A model generated the notes under the pieces. That model searched no databases. It saw only the letters and a program-made list of their open reading frames with translations, and was not told the origin of the DNA. A stretch of 11,317 nt of DNA from the NCBI GenBank assembly GCA_020720525.1, contig DYON01000070.1, positions 1 through 11,317 of the forward strand, read 5' to 3'. Position numbers and translations under genes: made by a program. Below are positions 1-6,341 of this stretch, in pieces. Each line of letters starts with the position of its first letter. Positions within the stretch are counted from its first letter, which is position 1. The DNA comes from Acetofilamentum sp. (GTDB lineage Bacteria; Bacteroidota; Bacteroidia; Bacteroidales; DTU049).

Positions 1-57
1 GAAAAATCATCAGCAGGGGTTTTTATTGCCTATAATAGCGGAGATCTGATTACATAA
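1..57 (+). CDS. Possible C-terminal end of an upstream gene (partial)
   Basis: Frame 1 is open from the window edge to a TAA at 55-57 and gives 18 residues ending SGDLIT. The other two plus frames also stop within the first 50 nt, so length is no evidence. I prefer this frame only because the peptide has a plausible mix of residues for a folded C-terminus. No family can be recognised from so short a piece, and the sequence could equally be non-coding. The next 220 nt (58-277) hold no convincing gene and no clear terminator, only the promoter-like element near 253. Confidence 0.3.
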   Translation, partial: EKSSAGVFIAYNSGDLIT

Positions 58-252
58 GAAGAAATATTTAATTGCTGAATTGCTGTTCGTTGCATCATAC
101 ATCCAACAAAATACAACGAAATGCTTTTGAAAAAGCGCCGAAAAAAGGCTTTGTCAAGCAATTTTGCAGCGTCTTTCAAAATAAAAATGAGGTGTTTCAT
201 CACAAATACGATTCAGGTTGTTTTACGCATGCAACCATTTCCGGCAAACACG

Positions 253-260
253 TATCTTTG
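253..260 (+). promoter_or_regulatory. Bacteroidota-type -7 promoter element
   Basis: TATCTTTG matches the known Bacteroidota -7 consensus TAnnTTTG at every defined position. It lies 17 nt upstream of the ATG at 278, so the untranslated leader would be very short. No good TTTG -33 element is visible at the usual 19-21 nt spacing. Its position supports ATG 278 over the upstream TTG at 218, because the upstream start would put the promoter inside the coding sequence. Confidence 0.5.
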
Positions 261-277
261 TATTAAATTTGCAATTG

Positions 278-682
278 ATGAAAAAATTGATTCTTATATT
301 GTTTTGTTTGGCTGCGATTCCTTCGCTATATGCAGCTGAGTTTCTCGACAACGAAACCGATACCATTTATGAAGGAGTGAATCTGAACGAAGATTTTCTT
401 CTGTTTATTCCCAATGCTTTTTCGCCCAATGGCGATGGTCGCAACGATATGTTTGCCCCAGCTGGCCCTGGAATCACGATTGAGTATTACGAAATGCGCA
501 TTTACAACCGATCGGGGCAGTTGGTCTTTCGAACTACCGATATCAATACGCCTTGGGATGGAAATGTAATTAACAAAGATTTTAACGAAACCAGTACTGA
601 AGTTTTCGTTTATCATATTACAGTTCGCACTTTCGAAAGAGCCGAACGTGAATATTTTGGTCATATAGCACGTATTCCTTAA
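278..682 (+). CDS. T9SS type B sorting-domain protein (CHU_C / gliding-motility-associated C-terminal domain), nearly domain-only
   Basis: This is a 134-residue exported protein. Residues 1-19 form a clear signal peptide (MKKLILILFCLAAIPSLYA, likely cut after the alanines), followed by about 22 acidic residues. The rest is a type B C-terminal domain, the signal by which the type IX secretion system moves proteins across the outer membrane. Visible hallmarks are PNAFSPNGDGRNDMF (45-59), IYNRSGQLVF (75-84), WDG (93-95), VFVYHI (109-114) and a final GHIARI (128-133). Most proteins with this domain carry hundreds of residues of cargo before it, and here there is essentially none. The ATG at 278 is chosen because the signal peptide begins there and a promoter element sits just upstream. 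The stop is 3 nt before the next start, so the two genes are probably co-transcribed. The family call is secure, the role unknown: a free sorting domain, a small surface protein or a decayed larger gene are all possible. Confidence 0.88.
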   Translation: MKKLILILFCLAAIPSLYAAEFLDNETDTIYEGVNLNEDFLLFIPNAFSPNGDGRNDMFAPAGPGITIEYYEMRIYNRSGQLVFRTTDINTPWDGNVINKDFNETSTEVFVYHITVRTFERAEREYFGHIARIP

Positions 683-685
683 GCA

Positions 686-1597
686 ATGAGCAAATTCAGG
701 TTTGTCAAAGAATTTCTGAATTTATCGAGTACCGAAAAAATCGGTATATGGATTTTGTTGGTTATTGCCGTAGCTTTTCCTTTGTTATCGTTTTTTGTTC
801 CTTTATCGAGCAACAACAAATCGAAAACCGATGTTTCAGCGTTTGAACAGCAAATTTCGAGTTGGGAGAAAGCTGTTGCAGAGCAAAACAACAAACAAAA
901 TGTCGATTTTACACTTCAAGCCCCCAATCAGTCGGCTACCAAGTCGAAACTCGACCCATTCAATTTCGACCCAAATCTGTTATCGACCGAAGAGTGGATT
1001 AAGCTTGGATTGACCGACAAACAAACCAGTTCTATTATGAAATTTCGCCAAAAAGGTGGCGTTTTCAAAACAAAATCCGATTTCAAGCGCATGTATATGA
1101 TAAGCGAAGGTGAATATGCTGTTCTTGAACCATTCATTTTGCTGCCCGAGAAAATTGATTATACGGCAAACAATCACAAAAAGGAATACAAAGAGCCAGC
1201 TCCAGTTGAGCTCAACTCGGCCGATAGTGCTGCTCTCGATGCAGTAAAGGGAATTGGACCATCGTTGTCGCGACGAATTATTACCTACCGATCGATACTT
1301 CATGGATTTATCAGTATTGAGCAACTTCGCGAAGTGTATGGGCTCGACTCGGCGCAATATGCAACCATTAGTCCCCGATTGTTTGTAAATCCATATCTGG
1401 TAAACAAAATCAATGTAAACAAAGCCGATTTGACCGAATTGCGCAATCATCCGTATATAGGCAACAATGTTGCATTATCGATAGTGAATTACCGCAAGCA
1501 GCATGGCGACTATCAGTTGCTCACCGATATTAAAAAATCGGCACTTGTTACCGACGAAGTTTATCAAAAAATTAGTCCGTATTTGACGGTGCAGTAA
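686..1597 (+). CDS. Membrane-anchored triple helix-hairpin-helix protein (ComEA-like)
   Basis: A 303-residue protein with one N-terminal hydrophobic segment at about residues 19-40, preceded by a basic stretch, so it is anchored in the inner membrane with most of the chain probably periplasmic. A polar, low-complexity linker (about 41-90) leads to three helix-hairpin-helix units: a divergent one at about 92-152, a canonical one at 173-234 (VELNSAD, then KGIGPSLSRRI) and a third at 241-302 (INVNKAD, then HPYIGNNVALSI). The LNSAD/VNKAD starts followed by a GIG-type hairpin are typical of ComEA-family DNA-binding repeats. ComEA binds incoming DNA in competent bacteria, and homologues of this length with three units are common in Bacteroidota, where their function is mostly untested. 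It follows the sorting-domain gene by 3 nt and ends at a hairpin terminator. DNA binding is inferred from the motifs. A role in DNA uptake is only a possibility, since no other competence genes are in the window. Confidence 0.85.
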   Translation: MSKFRFVKEFLNLSSTEKIGIWILLVIAVAFPLLSFFVPLSSNNKSKTDVSAFEQQISSWEKAVAEQNNKQNVDFTLQAPNQSATKSKLDPFNFDPNLLSTEEWIKLGLTDKQTSSIMKFRQKGGVFKTKSDFKRMYMISEGEYAVLEPFILLPEKIDYTANNHKKEYKEPAPVELNSADSAALDAVKGIGPSLSRRIITYRSILHGFISIEQLREVYGLDSAQYATISPRLFVNPYLVNKINVNKADLTELRNHPYIGNNVALSIVNYRKQHGDYQLLTDIKKSALVTDEVYQKISPYLTVQ

Positions 1598-1598
1598 T

Positions 1599-1633
1599 AA
1601 AAAAGCCGGACGAATCCGGCCTCCTTTGTTTTT
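1599..1633. terminator. Bidirectional intrinsic terminator between convergent genes
   Basis: A perfect 6-bp stem, GCCGGA (1605-1610) with TCCGGC (1615-1620), encloses a 4-nt loop. On the plus strand it is followed by a broken T-tract (1625-1633) and ends the helix-hairpin-helix gene 8 nt after its stop. On the minus strand the loop reads TTCG and the stem is followed directly by six Ts (1604-1599), the stronger of the two orientations, serving the receptor gene. The same stem-loop sequence recurs near 8580. Confidence 0.85.
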
Positions 1634-1669
1634 GGAACCAACCAACCAACTATGCAGGGGTGTGCATAG
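1634..1669. repeat. Tetranucleotide repeat and second hairpin in the convergent 3' region
   Basis: Positions 1636-1650 contain tandem CCAA units (TTGG on the minus strand). They run directly into a perfect 7-bp inverted repeat, CTATGCA (1650-1656) and TGCATAG (1663-1669), with a 6-nt G-rich loop on the plus strand. There is no T-tract next to this stem in either direction, so it is not an obvious terminator. On a minus-strand transcript it would form between the receptor stop codon and the terminator above. Confidence 0.55.
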
Positions 1670-1687
1670 ATGTTCTTCAATAATTTA

Positions 1688-4159
1688 CTACATTCCTCCA
1701 GCGGGATTTATGTTTTGTTGTGCGTTTTGCTGTGGTTTGTAGTTGTTTATTTTCCACGAAAGAGCAAGCGAAATACGTGGATATTCTGGAACAAAATCGA
1801 TGTATGTGTCGTAGCCAGCATTGGTGATGGTGTATTCGTAGCGAAAGGTGTTGAAAATATCGTTGCAATTGAGTGTAGCACTGAATTTTCCCTTCATGAA
1901 ATCTTGACGCAAACTAAGACCAACCAGAGCCTGTGCACTCCTATAGCCTTGCTGCTCGAACGATGCTGCATTGTAGAAACCTGTGATTTGAAGCCTTGTG
2001 AATTTTGCCACCTTTGCATTCAGCATGAGGCGGGCATTCCACGAAATATCGCTGCTGCTCACTGTATCGCCCGACAAAACGCCATCGTTTTGAACACCAT
2101 ATGCACCAGCAGCCAAATTGGCCGAAAACACTTTGCTGATTTTGATGTTGGTGCCTGTTTCTAAGCCATAAGAGCGAGTTGTTGAAAGGTTGTCCCAGCC
2201 AACCACCAATATTCCAGCATTGTCAACCGTCATGGTGCGTGCAATTTCACCGTTTATCTGACGATAGAAAGCTGTTAGATTGAGCATTGTTCCTTGGCCA
2301 ATCATGTGAATGTGGGTGAGTTCGTACGAATCGACCAACTCGGGGCGCAAATCGGCATTTCCTTCTTGGTATAAAAATCCGTCGCTGTACATGGGTGTTG
2401 GACCCAGCATCCAGTCTTGCGGATAGTTTACGCGGCGGCTATAGCTTGCTTGCCAGCGACTTTTTTCGGAAAAAGCTTTGCTGATATGAACAGATGGAAA
2501 CCAGAACAAGTCGTGCAAAACAACATCGGTGTAGGCTGCCGAGCCAAGAAAAAACTCGCTATAATAGTCTTCGGCACGAATTCCAGCCTGCATTTCGAAA
2601 GCTTTGAATTGTCGCGAAAGCATTAGATAGCCAGCATTTTTGCGTTGCAGAAACCATTCGTCGGTGGTTTTGTCCGAATCGATATTCCATGTACTGCCAT
2701 CGAAATTCTGTGCTTTGAAATCGCCATTGAATGGGCGATAAGTGTATTGGTAGCCAGTTTCCATGGTAATTTTATGAAACAGCATTTTTGTAAAATCGAT
2801 ATTGACAGTATATTCCGAAACAGCAGCATCTTCGAGATAATCGGTTCCAGATGTTGGAGCAATTGTTTCGAAACTGCTGTTCGACAAATAGGTGTTCGAC
2901 GCAAGTGCAATATCGCCACTCCAGCCAGTATTGGCTACTCCAATTTCGAATTTTCCACCCGAAGTGTCGAGAATTGCAGTGTATTTGATGTTGGCGCCAG
3001 TGATAAGACCAGGATATTTCGATGTGTAATCCGATTTGTAATAGCTGTTTTCTATTCCCTGAAGGCTTTCGGTGTAATCGGAATTCATGTCCATTTGCCA
3101 CAAGTTGTGTCCGATTTCGCCGCCAAAACTAAGCGTTTGCTTGCTGTTGATTTGATAATCGACCGATAGGCGAATGTTCGCAAACTCGCTTTTGTTTGTC
3201 CGAACGGTATTCCACATCAGTGCTTGAACAGAATCGTTGTTGTATATATTTCGTTCGGAATAGCTTGTCGATTCGCTTTGGTCGGAGCTTAAGGCCACAG
3301 AGCCATTAAAACTCCATTTTTTAATATTGTAGTTTACCGAAGCATCGAATCCATATTTGTTGAACAAACCAGCTCTCACATTCACCAGCGCACCAAAACC
3401 ATCGTCTTTTTTCTGTTTCAAAACCACATTGATGATTCCCGAAACCCCTTCGGCATCGTAGCGAGCAGATGGATTGGTGATAATTTCGATTCGCTGAACC
3501 ATGCTTGCAGGTATTTGCCTAAGTGCGTCGCGCGCATTTTGAACTGCAGGAATACTATTGATGAGCAAAATGAACCCTTGATTTCCTCGCAACGAAATAT
3601 TGTCGTCGTTGTCAATTGTGATAGAAGGACTGTTGCGCAGAATGTCGATAGCTGTGCCTGTTGCGGCATTTTGTACTGCTTCGGCGTTAATTACTTGTTT
3701 GTCGAGATGGTATTCCACCAACGGCTTTTCGGCAACAATACTCACTCCATTCAAGCTAATATCCGACGGCGATATACTTATAAGTCCGAGATTAAGCATT
3801 TCTTTTTTGGAAGAAATCGACACATTATTGATGGTCATTTCGCCGTAGCCCACAAATGTGATTCGTAAAAAATAAATTCCCTTTTCAACACCATTAATTT
3901 CGAAATGGCCTGTGCTGTCGGTTATACAACCGCCAACCACGGTTGAATCGGTTGCCGAAAACAAGGCTACATTGGCGTAAACAACAGGCTGGCTCGACTC
4001 TTTGTCGGCAATAGTTCCCACAACAGAGCCTCCGTCGGGGAAATCGATGGTATTTGTATTGCTGGCAAATAAGGAATTGCTAAGCACAATGGCAGCAATA
4101 AAAACAATCAGCATTAGAAATGCCGACATCCAATCGAAAAGCTTTGAGTTTGTTTTCAT
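1688..4159 (-). CDS. Outer-membrane beta-barrel TonB-type receptor with carboxypeptidase-like N-terminal domain
   Basis: An 823-residue outer-membrane protein. A signal sequence with a long N-terminal region (hydrophobic core about residues 12-32, likely cleavage after LFA) is followed by a carboxypeptidase regulatory-like domain at about 44-130. This matches GTIADKESSQPVVYANV and the later IYFLRITFVGYG. A plug domain spans about 145-250 and contains the family-typical NPSARYDAEGVSGIINVVLK. The remainder is an aromatic-rich beta-barrel of the OMP_b-brl_3 type ending in a strand around ISLALSWKINN and a short Gln/Asn-rich tail. Such proteins resemble TonB-dependent transporters but their substrates are mostly unknown. 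No SusD-like partner or glycan enzymes are nearby, so it is not part of a polysaccharide utilisation locus here. The start at 4159 is chosen because a promoter lies at 4179-4209; an in-frame extension to 4237 would run through it. It is divergent from a two-component system, which may regulate it. Confidence 0.88.
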   Translation of the reverse strand: MKTNSKLFDWMSAFLMLIVFIAAIVLSNSLFASNTNTIDFPDGGSVVGTIADKESSQPVVYANVALFSATDSTVVGGCITDSTGHFEINGVEKGIYFLRITFVGYGEMTINNVSISSKKEMLNLGLISISPSDISLNGVSIVAEKPLVEYHLDKQVINAEAVQNAATGTAIDILRNSPSITIDNDDNISLRGNQGFILLINSIPAVQNARDALRQIPASMVQRIEIITNPSARYDAEGVSGIINVVLKQKKDDGFGALVNVRAGLFNKYGFDASVNYNIKKWSFNGSVALSSDQSESTSYSERNIYNNDSVQALMWNTVRTNKSEFANIRLSVDYQINSKQTLSFGGEIGHNLWQMDMNSDYTESLQGIENSYYKSDYTSKYPGLITGANIKYTAILDTSGGKFEIGVANTGWSGDIALASNTYLSNSSFETIAPTSGTDYLEDAAVSEYTVNIDFTKMLFHKITMETGYQYTYRPFNGDFKAQNFDGSTWNIDSDKTTDEWFLQRKNAGYLMLSRQFKAFEMQAGIRAEDYYSEFFLGSAAYTDVVLHDLFWFPSVHISKAFSEKSRWQASYSRRVNYPQDWMLGPTPMYSDGFLYQEGNADLRPELVDSYELTHIHMIGQGTMLNLTAFYRQINGEIARTMTVDNAGILVVGWDNLSTTRSYGLETGTNIKISKVFSANLAAGAYGVQNDGVLSGDTVSSSDISWNARLMLNAKVAKFTRLQITGFYNAASFEQQGYRSAQALVGLSLRQDFMKGKFSATLNCNDIFNTFRYEYTITNAGYDTYIDFVPEYPRISLALSWKINNYKPQQNAQQNINPAGGM

Positions 4160-4178
4160 AATTTGAAATTGAACAATG

Positions 4179-4209
4179 CAAAGATGCGTTGCGAAAACAG
4201 CGAAAACAA
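4179..4209 (-). promoter_or_regulatory. Predicted promoter of the outer-membrane receptor
   Basis: Read on the minus strand, TTG (4209-4207) is followed after 20 nt by CATCTTTG (4186-4179). This matches the Bacteroidota -33 (TTG/TTTG) and -7 (TAnnTTTG) elements with correct 19-21 nt spacing and one mismatch at the first -7 base. The -7 element ends 19 nt before the ATG at 4159. It helps to fix the start codon of the receptor. Confidence 0.6.
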
Positions 4210-4216
4210 TTGTTTT
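4203..4216. promoter_or_regulatory. 14-bp palindrome over the receptor -33 element
   Basis: AAAACAATTGTTTT is a perfect 14-bp palindrome. Its left half contains the TTG taken as the -33 element of the receptor promoter (4207-4209). A dimeric regulator bound here would compete with, or contact, RNA polymerase. No known operator is recognised, and AT-rich palindromes of this length also occur by chance. Confidence 0.35.
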
Positions 4217-4238
4217 GGATAAAAGTTCGCTAAACAAC

Positions 4239-4254
4239 GACCAAACGGTTGGTC
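4239..4254. promoter_or_regulatory. Operator-like palindrome between receptor and kinase genes
   Basis: GACCAAACGGTTGGTC is a 16-bp palindrome with 7 of 8 half-site positions matching; the GACCAA/TTGGTC arms are perfect around a 4-nt centre. It lies about 30 bp upstream of the receptor -33 element and 122 bp upstream of the kinase start. The shape resembles symmetric operators bound by TetR-type repressors, but no such regulator is encoded in the window, so the assignment is inference. Confidence 0.45.
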
Positions 4255-4327
4255 TTGCAAAAATGCGCTTTTAGAGAAAATGAGCCTGTTCATCAGGCTT
4301 CTGACCTTGTTTGTAGAATTCCTTACT

Positions 4328-4357
4328 TATTCGATTAAAAATATTCCGATATTCGCA
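4328..4357 (+). repeat. TATTC(C)G repeats just upstream of the kinase
   Basis: Three related elements lie in the 50 nt before the kinase start: TATTCGAT (4328-4335), TATTCCGAT (4342-4350) and TATTCGCA (4350-4357). LytTR-type regulators usually bind imperfect direct repeats, so these could be autoregulatory sites. The spacing is irregular and no match to a published LytTR site can be claimed. Confidence 0.3.
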
Positions 4358-4375
4358 CACTGAAACAATCTGTAT

Positions 4376-5422
4376 ATGCGGTTCTTTTTCGAAGGATATA
4401 AAAACACATTTCAACGGGTATTGGTTCACATCATGTTTTGGATAGCCTATATCTCGTTTTATTCATTGTTGGTAAGCATTCCAAGTGAATTGACTTTTTT
4501 CACCTTGCTGCTGCGGACGCTATATTTTCTGCCAGTTGACATTGTGGTTACTTATATCCTAATTTATGGATTACTTCCGTTTTTGACACAAAAAAAGTAT
4601 CTTTTATTCACGTTCTTATTGTTGATTGTCGGTTTTGCCACCTTGGTTCTCAATCAAGCAATTGCATATTATATTTATCTTCCAAAGTATTATCCAGAGA
4701 GTTATAAGCTACTTGTTGAGAAATATTCGTTTTGGCATTTCGATTATTTTATCTCTTTGATTGGTTCGTTGAGTGTAGCATTTCTAGCATCAGCAATAAA
4801 ATTGCTAAAACTTTGGGTTAGCGAACGGCAGCAAAAAAGTGTTCTACAGATGCAAAATTTGCAAAGCGAAATGGCCTTGCTGAAATACCAAATGAATCCG
4901 CATTTTATATTCAATACGCTAAACAACATCGATTCGCTTATTACCATCGATCCAGCAAAAGCATCGGAAAGCATCATGAAACTGAGCGAAATAATGCGCT
5001 ATGTATTGTACGAAGCAACAGCCGATTTTGTACCTTTAAACAAAGAGATAAACTATTTAAAGAATTTCATTTCGCTTCACGAGCTCAAAGTTGGAAAGCA
5101 ATTCATTCAATTCAACGACGAAATAGGGCACACAAGCCGATTGGTTGCCCCCATGCTTTTTATTCCTCTAGTTGAAAATGCAATTAAACATGGCGACAAA
5201 AAAGCCAAGCATCCAGGAGTAATCATTCGCCTATACGAAAGTGGAAATACCCTATGTTTCGAAGTGCAAAACCAAATGAGCAAGTACGAAATCAACAAAG
5301 ACGCTTTAGGAGGAATAGGTTTACCCAATCTCAAACGAAGACTCCAGCTGCTTTATCCCGAAAATCACCAATTTGTTACCGAAGTCTCGGGCAACACTTA
5401 TACCGCAAAGATATGTCTATAG
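4376..5422 (+). CDS. Membrane sensor histidine kinase, LytS/YehU type (His_kinase family)
   Basis: A 348-residue sensor kinase. The N-terminal half has four hydrophobic segments at about residues 16-36, 42-66, 75-100 and 122-146, with no sizeable extracytoplasmic domain, so the stimulus is probably sensed in or at the membrane. A short coiled-coil-like linker (about 148-170) leads to the phosphoacceptor region YQMNPHFIFNTLN with His176, the signature of the LytS-type His_kinase family. The ATP-binding part has an N-box, LVENAIKHG (265-273, Asn268), and a glycine-rich GGIGLPNLKRRL (312-323). All expected catalytic elements are present. The start at 4376 is the only one that includes the full first membrane segment. 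The last 10 nt overlap the start of the response-regulator gene, which points to translational coupling. I see no clear -33/-7 promoter, but direct TATTC repeats lie just upstream. The signal it detects cannot be inferred. Confidence 0.9.
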   Translation: MRFFFEGYKNTFQRVLVHIMFWIAYISFYSLLVSIPSELTFFTLLLRTLYFLPVDIVVTYILIYGLLPFLTQKKYLLFTFLLLIVGFATLVLNQAIAYYIYLPKYYPESYKLLVEKYSFWHFDYFISLIGSLSVAFLASAIKLLKLWVSERQQKSVLQMQNLQSEMALLKYQMNPHFIFNTLNNIDSLITIDPAKASESIMKLSEIMRYVLYEATADFVPLNKEINYLKNFISLHELKVGKQFIQFNDEIGHTSRLVAPMLFIPLVENAIKHGDKKAKHPGVIIRLYESGNTLCFEVQNQMSKYEINKDALGGIGLPNLKRRLQLLYPENHQFVTEVSGNTYTAKICL

Positions 5423-6177
5423 CAAATCTCAAATGCATTGTGGTTGACGATGAGCCATTGGCAGTAGAAAAACTGTCGGCTTATGTCGAAAAAGTTCCAT
5501 TTCTTGAACTTCAGCAATCGTTTACCAATGGTCTCGATGCTCTTCAGTTTTTGAAAGAAAACGAAACCGATCTTTTGTTTCTCGACATTCAAATGGACGA
5601 TTTAACTGGTATTCAGCTGCTTGAAGTGCTGAAAAAAAAGCCATATATTGTTATCACATCGGCCTACAGCGAATATGCTATAAAAGGTTTCGAACTCGAA
5701 GTGAGCGACTATTTATTGAAACCCATTTCGTTCGATCGTTTTTTGCAATCGGCCAATCGAATTTACGATAAAATATCGATGCAATGCAAAAACGAAGCGG
5801 CTGTGTCTGCTCCCGAGACAAACACGCATCTGCAAAACTCGGCAGCACCCGACTATATGTTTGTGAAAACTGAATATCGGATGCAAAAGGTGTTGTTTCC
5901 CGACATTCACTACATAGAAGGGATGAAAGATTATTTGCGAATTGTGTGTCCCGAAAAGCGTATAATGACGCTCACCAATTTTAAAAATATGCTCGACATG
6001 CTTCCCGACGAGCAGTTTTGCAGAATTCACAAATCGTATATTATCAATCTTTCTAAAATTCAAAGTATCGAGAAAAGCCATATTTTGGTGCTCAATGAAA
6101 GATTGCCTATTGGCAACAGTTTCCGCAAATCGTTCTTTGAACTTTTGGAAAAGCTCCGATTAATCAACAATAAGTAA
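5413..6177 (+). CDS. LytTR-family response regulator (LytR/AlgR type)
   Basis: A 254-residue DNA-binding response regulator. The receiver domain (about 6-120) has the acidic pair Asp12-Asp13, the phosphoacceptor Asp58 in LLFLDIQM, Thr82/Ser83 in ITSAYS and Lys103 in LLKP, so every residue needed for phosphotransfer is in place. After a variable linker (about 122-147) the LytTR DNA-binding domain covers about 148-250, including the recognisable HYIEGMKDYLRIV and FCRIHKSYIINLSKI. The start is ATG 5413, overlapping the kinase stop by 10 nt. The frame is open further upstream to 5254, but that extension lies in the kinase gene and would place 53 unrelated residues before the receiver. Phosphorylation by the kinase encoded just upstream is expected from the pairing. 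Targets are unknown; the divergent outer-membrane receptor is the nearest candidate. Confidence 0.92.
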   Translation: MSIANLKCIVVDDEPLAVEKLSAYVEKVPFLELQQSFTNGLDALQFLKENETDLLFLDIQMDDLTGIQLLEVLKKKPYIVITSAYSEYAIKGFELEVSDYLLKPISFDRFLQSANRIYDKISMQCKNEAAVSAPETNTHLQNSAAPDYMFVKTEYRMQKVLFPDIHYIEGMKDYLRIVCPEKRIMTLTNFKNMLDMLPDEQFCRIHKSYIINLSKIQSIEKSHILVLNERLPIGNSFRKSFFELLEKLRLINNK

Positions 6178-6260
6178 AGATATTTAGATTAATCGACTGA
6201 TTGATTCCTTAAAATGAAACAAACAATACACAGAATTTGGATTTTAATACAATTTTGCTC

Positions 6261-6283
6261 AAAAAAAAGCGAACTGTTTCGCA
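6261..6283 (-). terminator. Minus-strand terminator-like hairpin upstream of the peptidase
   Basis: GCGAA (6269-6273) and TTCGC (6278-6282) form a 5-bp stem with a 4-nt loop, preceded on the plus strand by eight As (6261-6268). Read on the minus strand this is a stem followed by eight Ts, the form of a weak intrinsic terminator. It would stop only transcripts antisense to the peptidase, because no minus-strand gene lies upstream of it in the window. Confidence 0.35.
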
Positions 6284-6292
6284 TAAAAAAAA

Positions 6293-6300
6293 TAATTTTG
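6293..6300 (+). promoter_or_regulatory. Possible -7 element of the S46 peptidase gene
   Basis: TAATTTTG fits the Bacteroidota -7 consensus TAnnTTTG and lies 41 nt upstream of the ATG at 6342. No TTTG is found 19-21 nt further upstream, so this is a half-supported promoter. The leader between it and the start is A-rich with repeated ACAAACAATA-like runs and no Shine-Dalgarno sequence, as is usual in the phylum. Confidence 0.35.
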
Positions 6301-6341
6301 TCAGGTTTTACACAAACAATAACAAGCAAACAAATAACAGC

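Noticed and set aside
72..339. Short plus-strand open frames before the sorting-domain gene
   Set aside because: The peptides have no signal, motif or sensible composition, and the predicted promoter at 253-260 lies inside them. Read as non-coding upstream DNA.
1636..1650. CCAA tandem units as a phase-variation tract or CRISPR-like repeat
   Set aside because: Only about three to four short units, outside any coding region or promoter, and no spacer structure.
1670..2164. 164-residue plus-strand open frame inside the receptor gene
   Set aside because: It is antisense to the clear beta-barrel C-terminus, is Cys-rich with no family features, and is a shadow of the receptor frame. The same applies to the other plus-strand frames within 2400-3870.
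4160..4237. 26-residue N-terminal extension of the receptor
   Set aside because: It contains the receptor's own -33/-7 promoter, and the signal sequence fits better from 4159.
4283..4299. AGCCTG/CAGGCT hairpin as a terminator or riboswitch in the divergent region
   Set aside because: The 6-bp stem has no T-tract on either strand and no recognisable riboswitch context; probably chance.
5254..5412. 53-residue N-terminal extension of the response regulator
   Set aside because: It lies in the kinase coding sequence in another frame; the receiver domain starts naturally at ATG 5413.
6237..6341. 35-residue N-terminal extension of the S46 peptidase
   Set aside because: It would bury a clear signal peptide internally and covers an A-rich leader with a promoter-like element.
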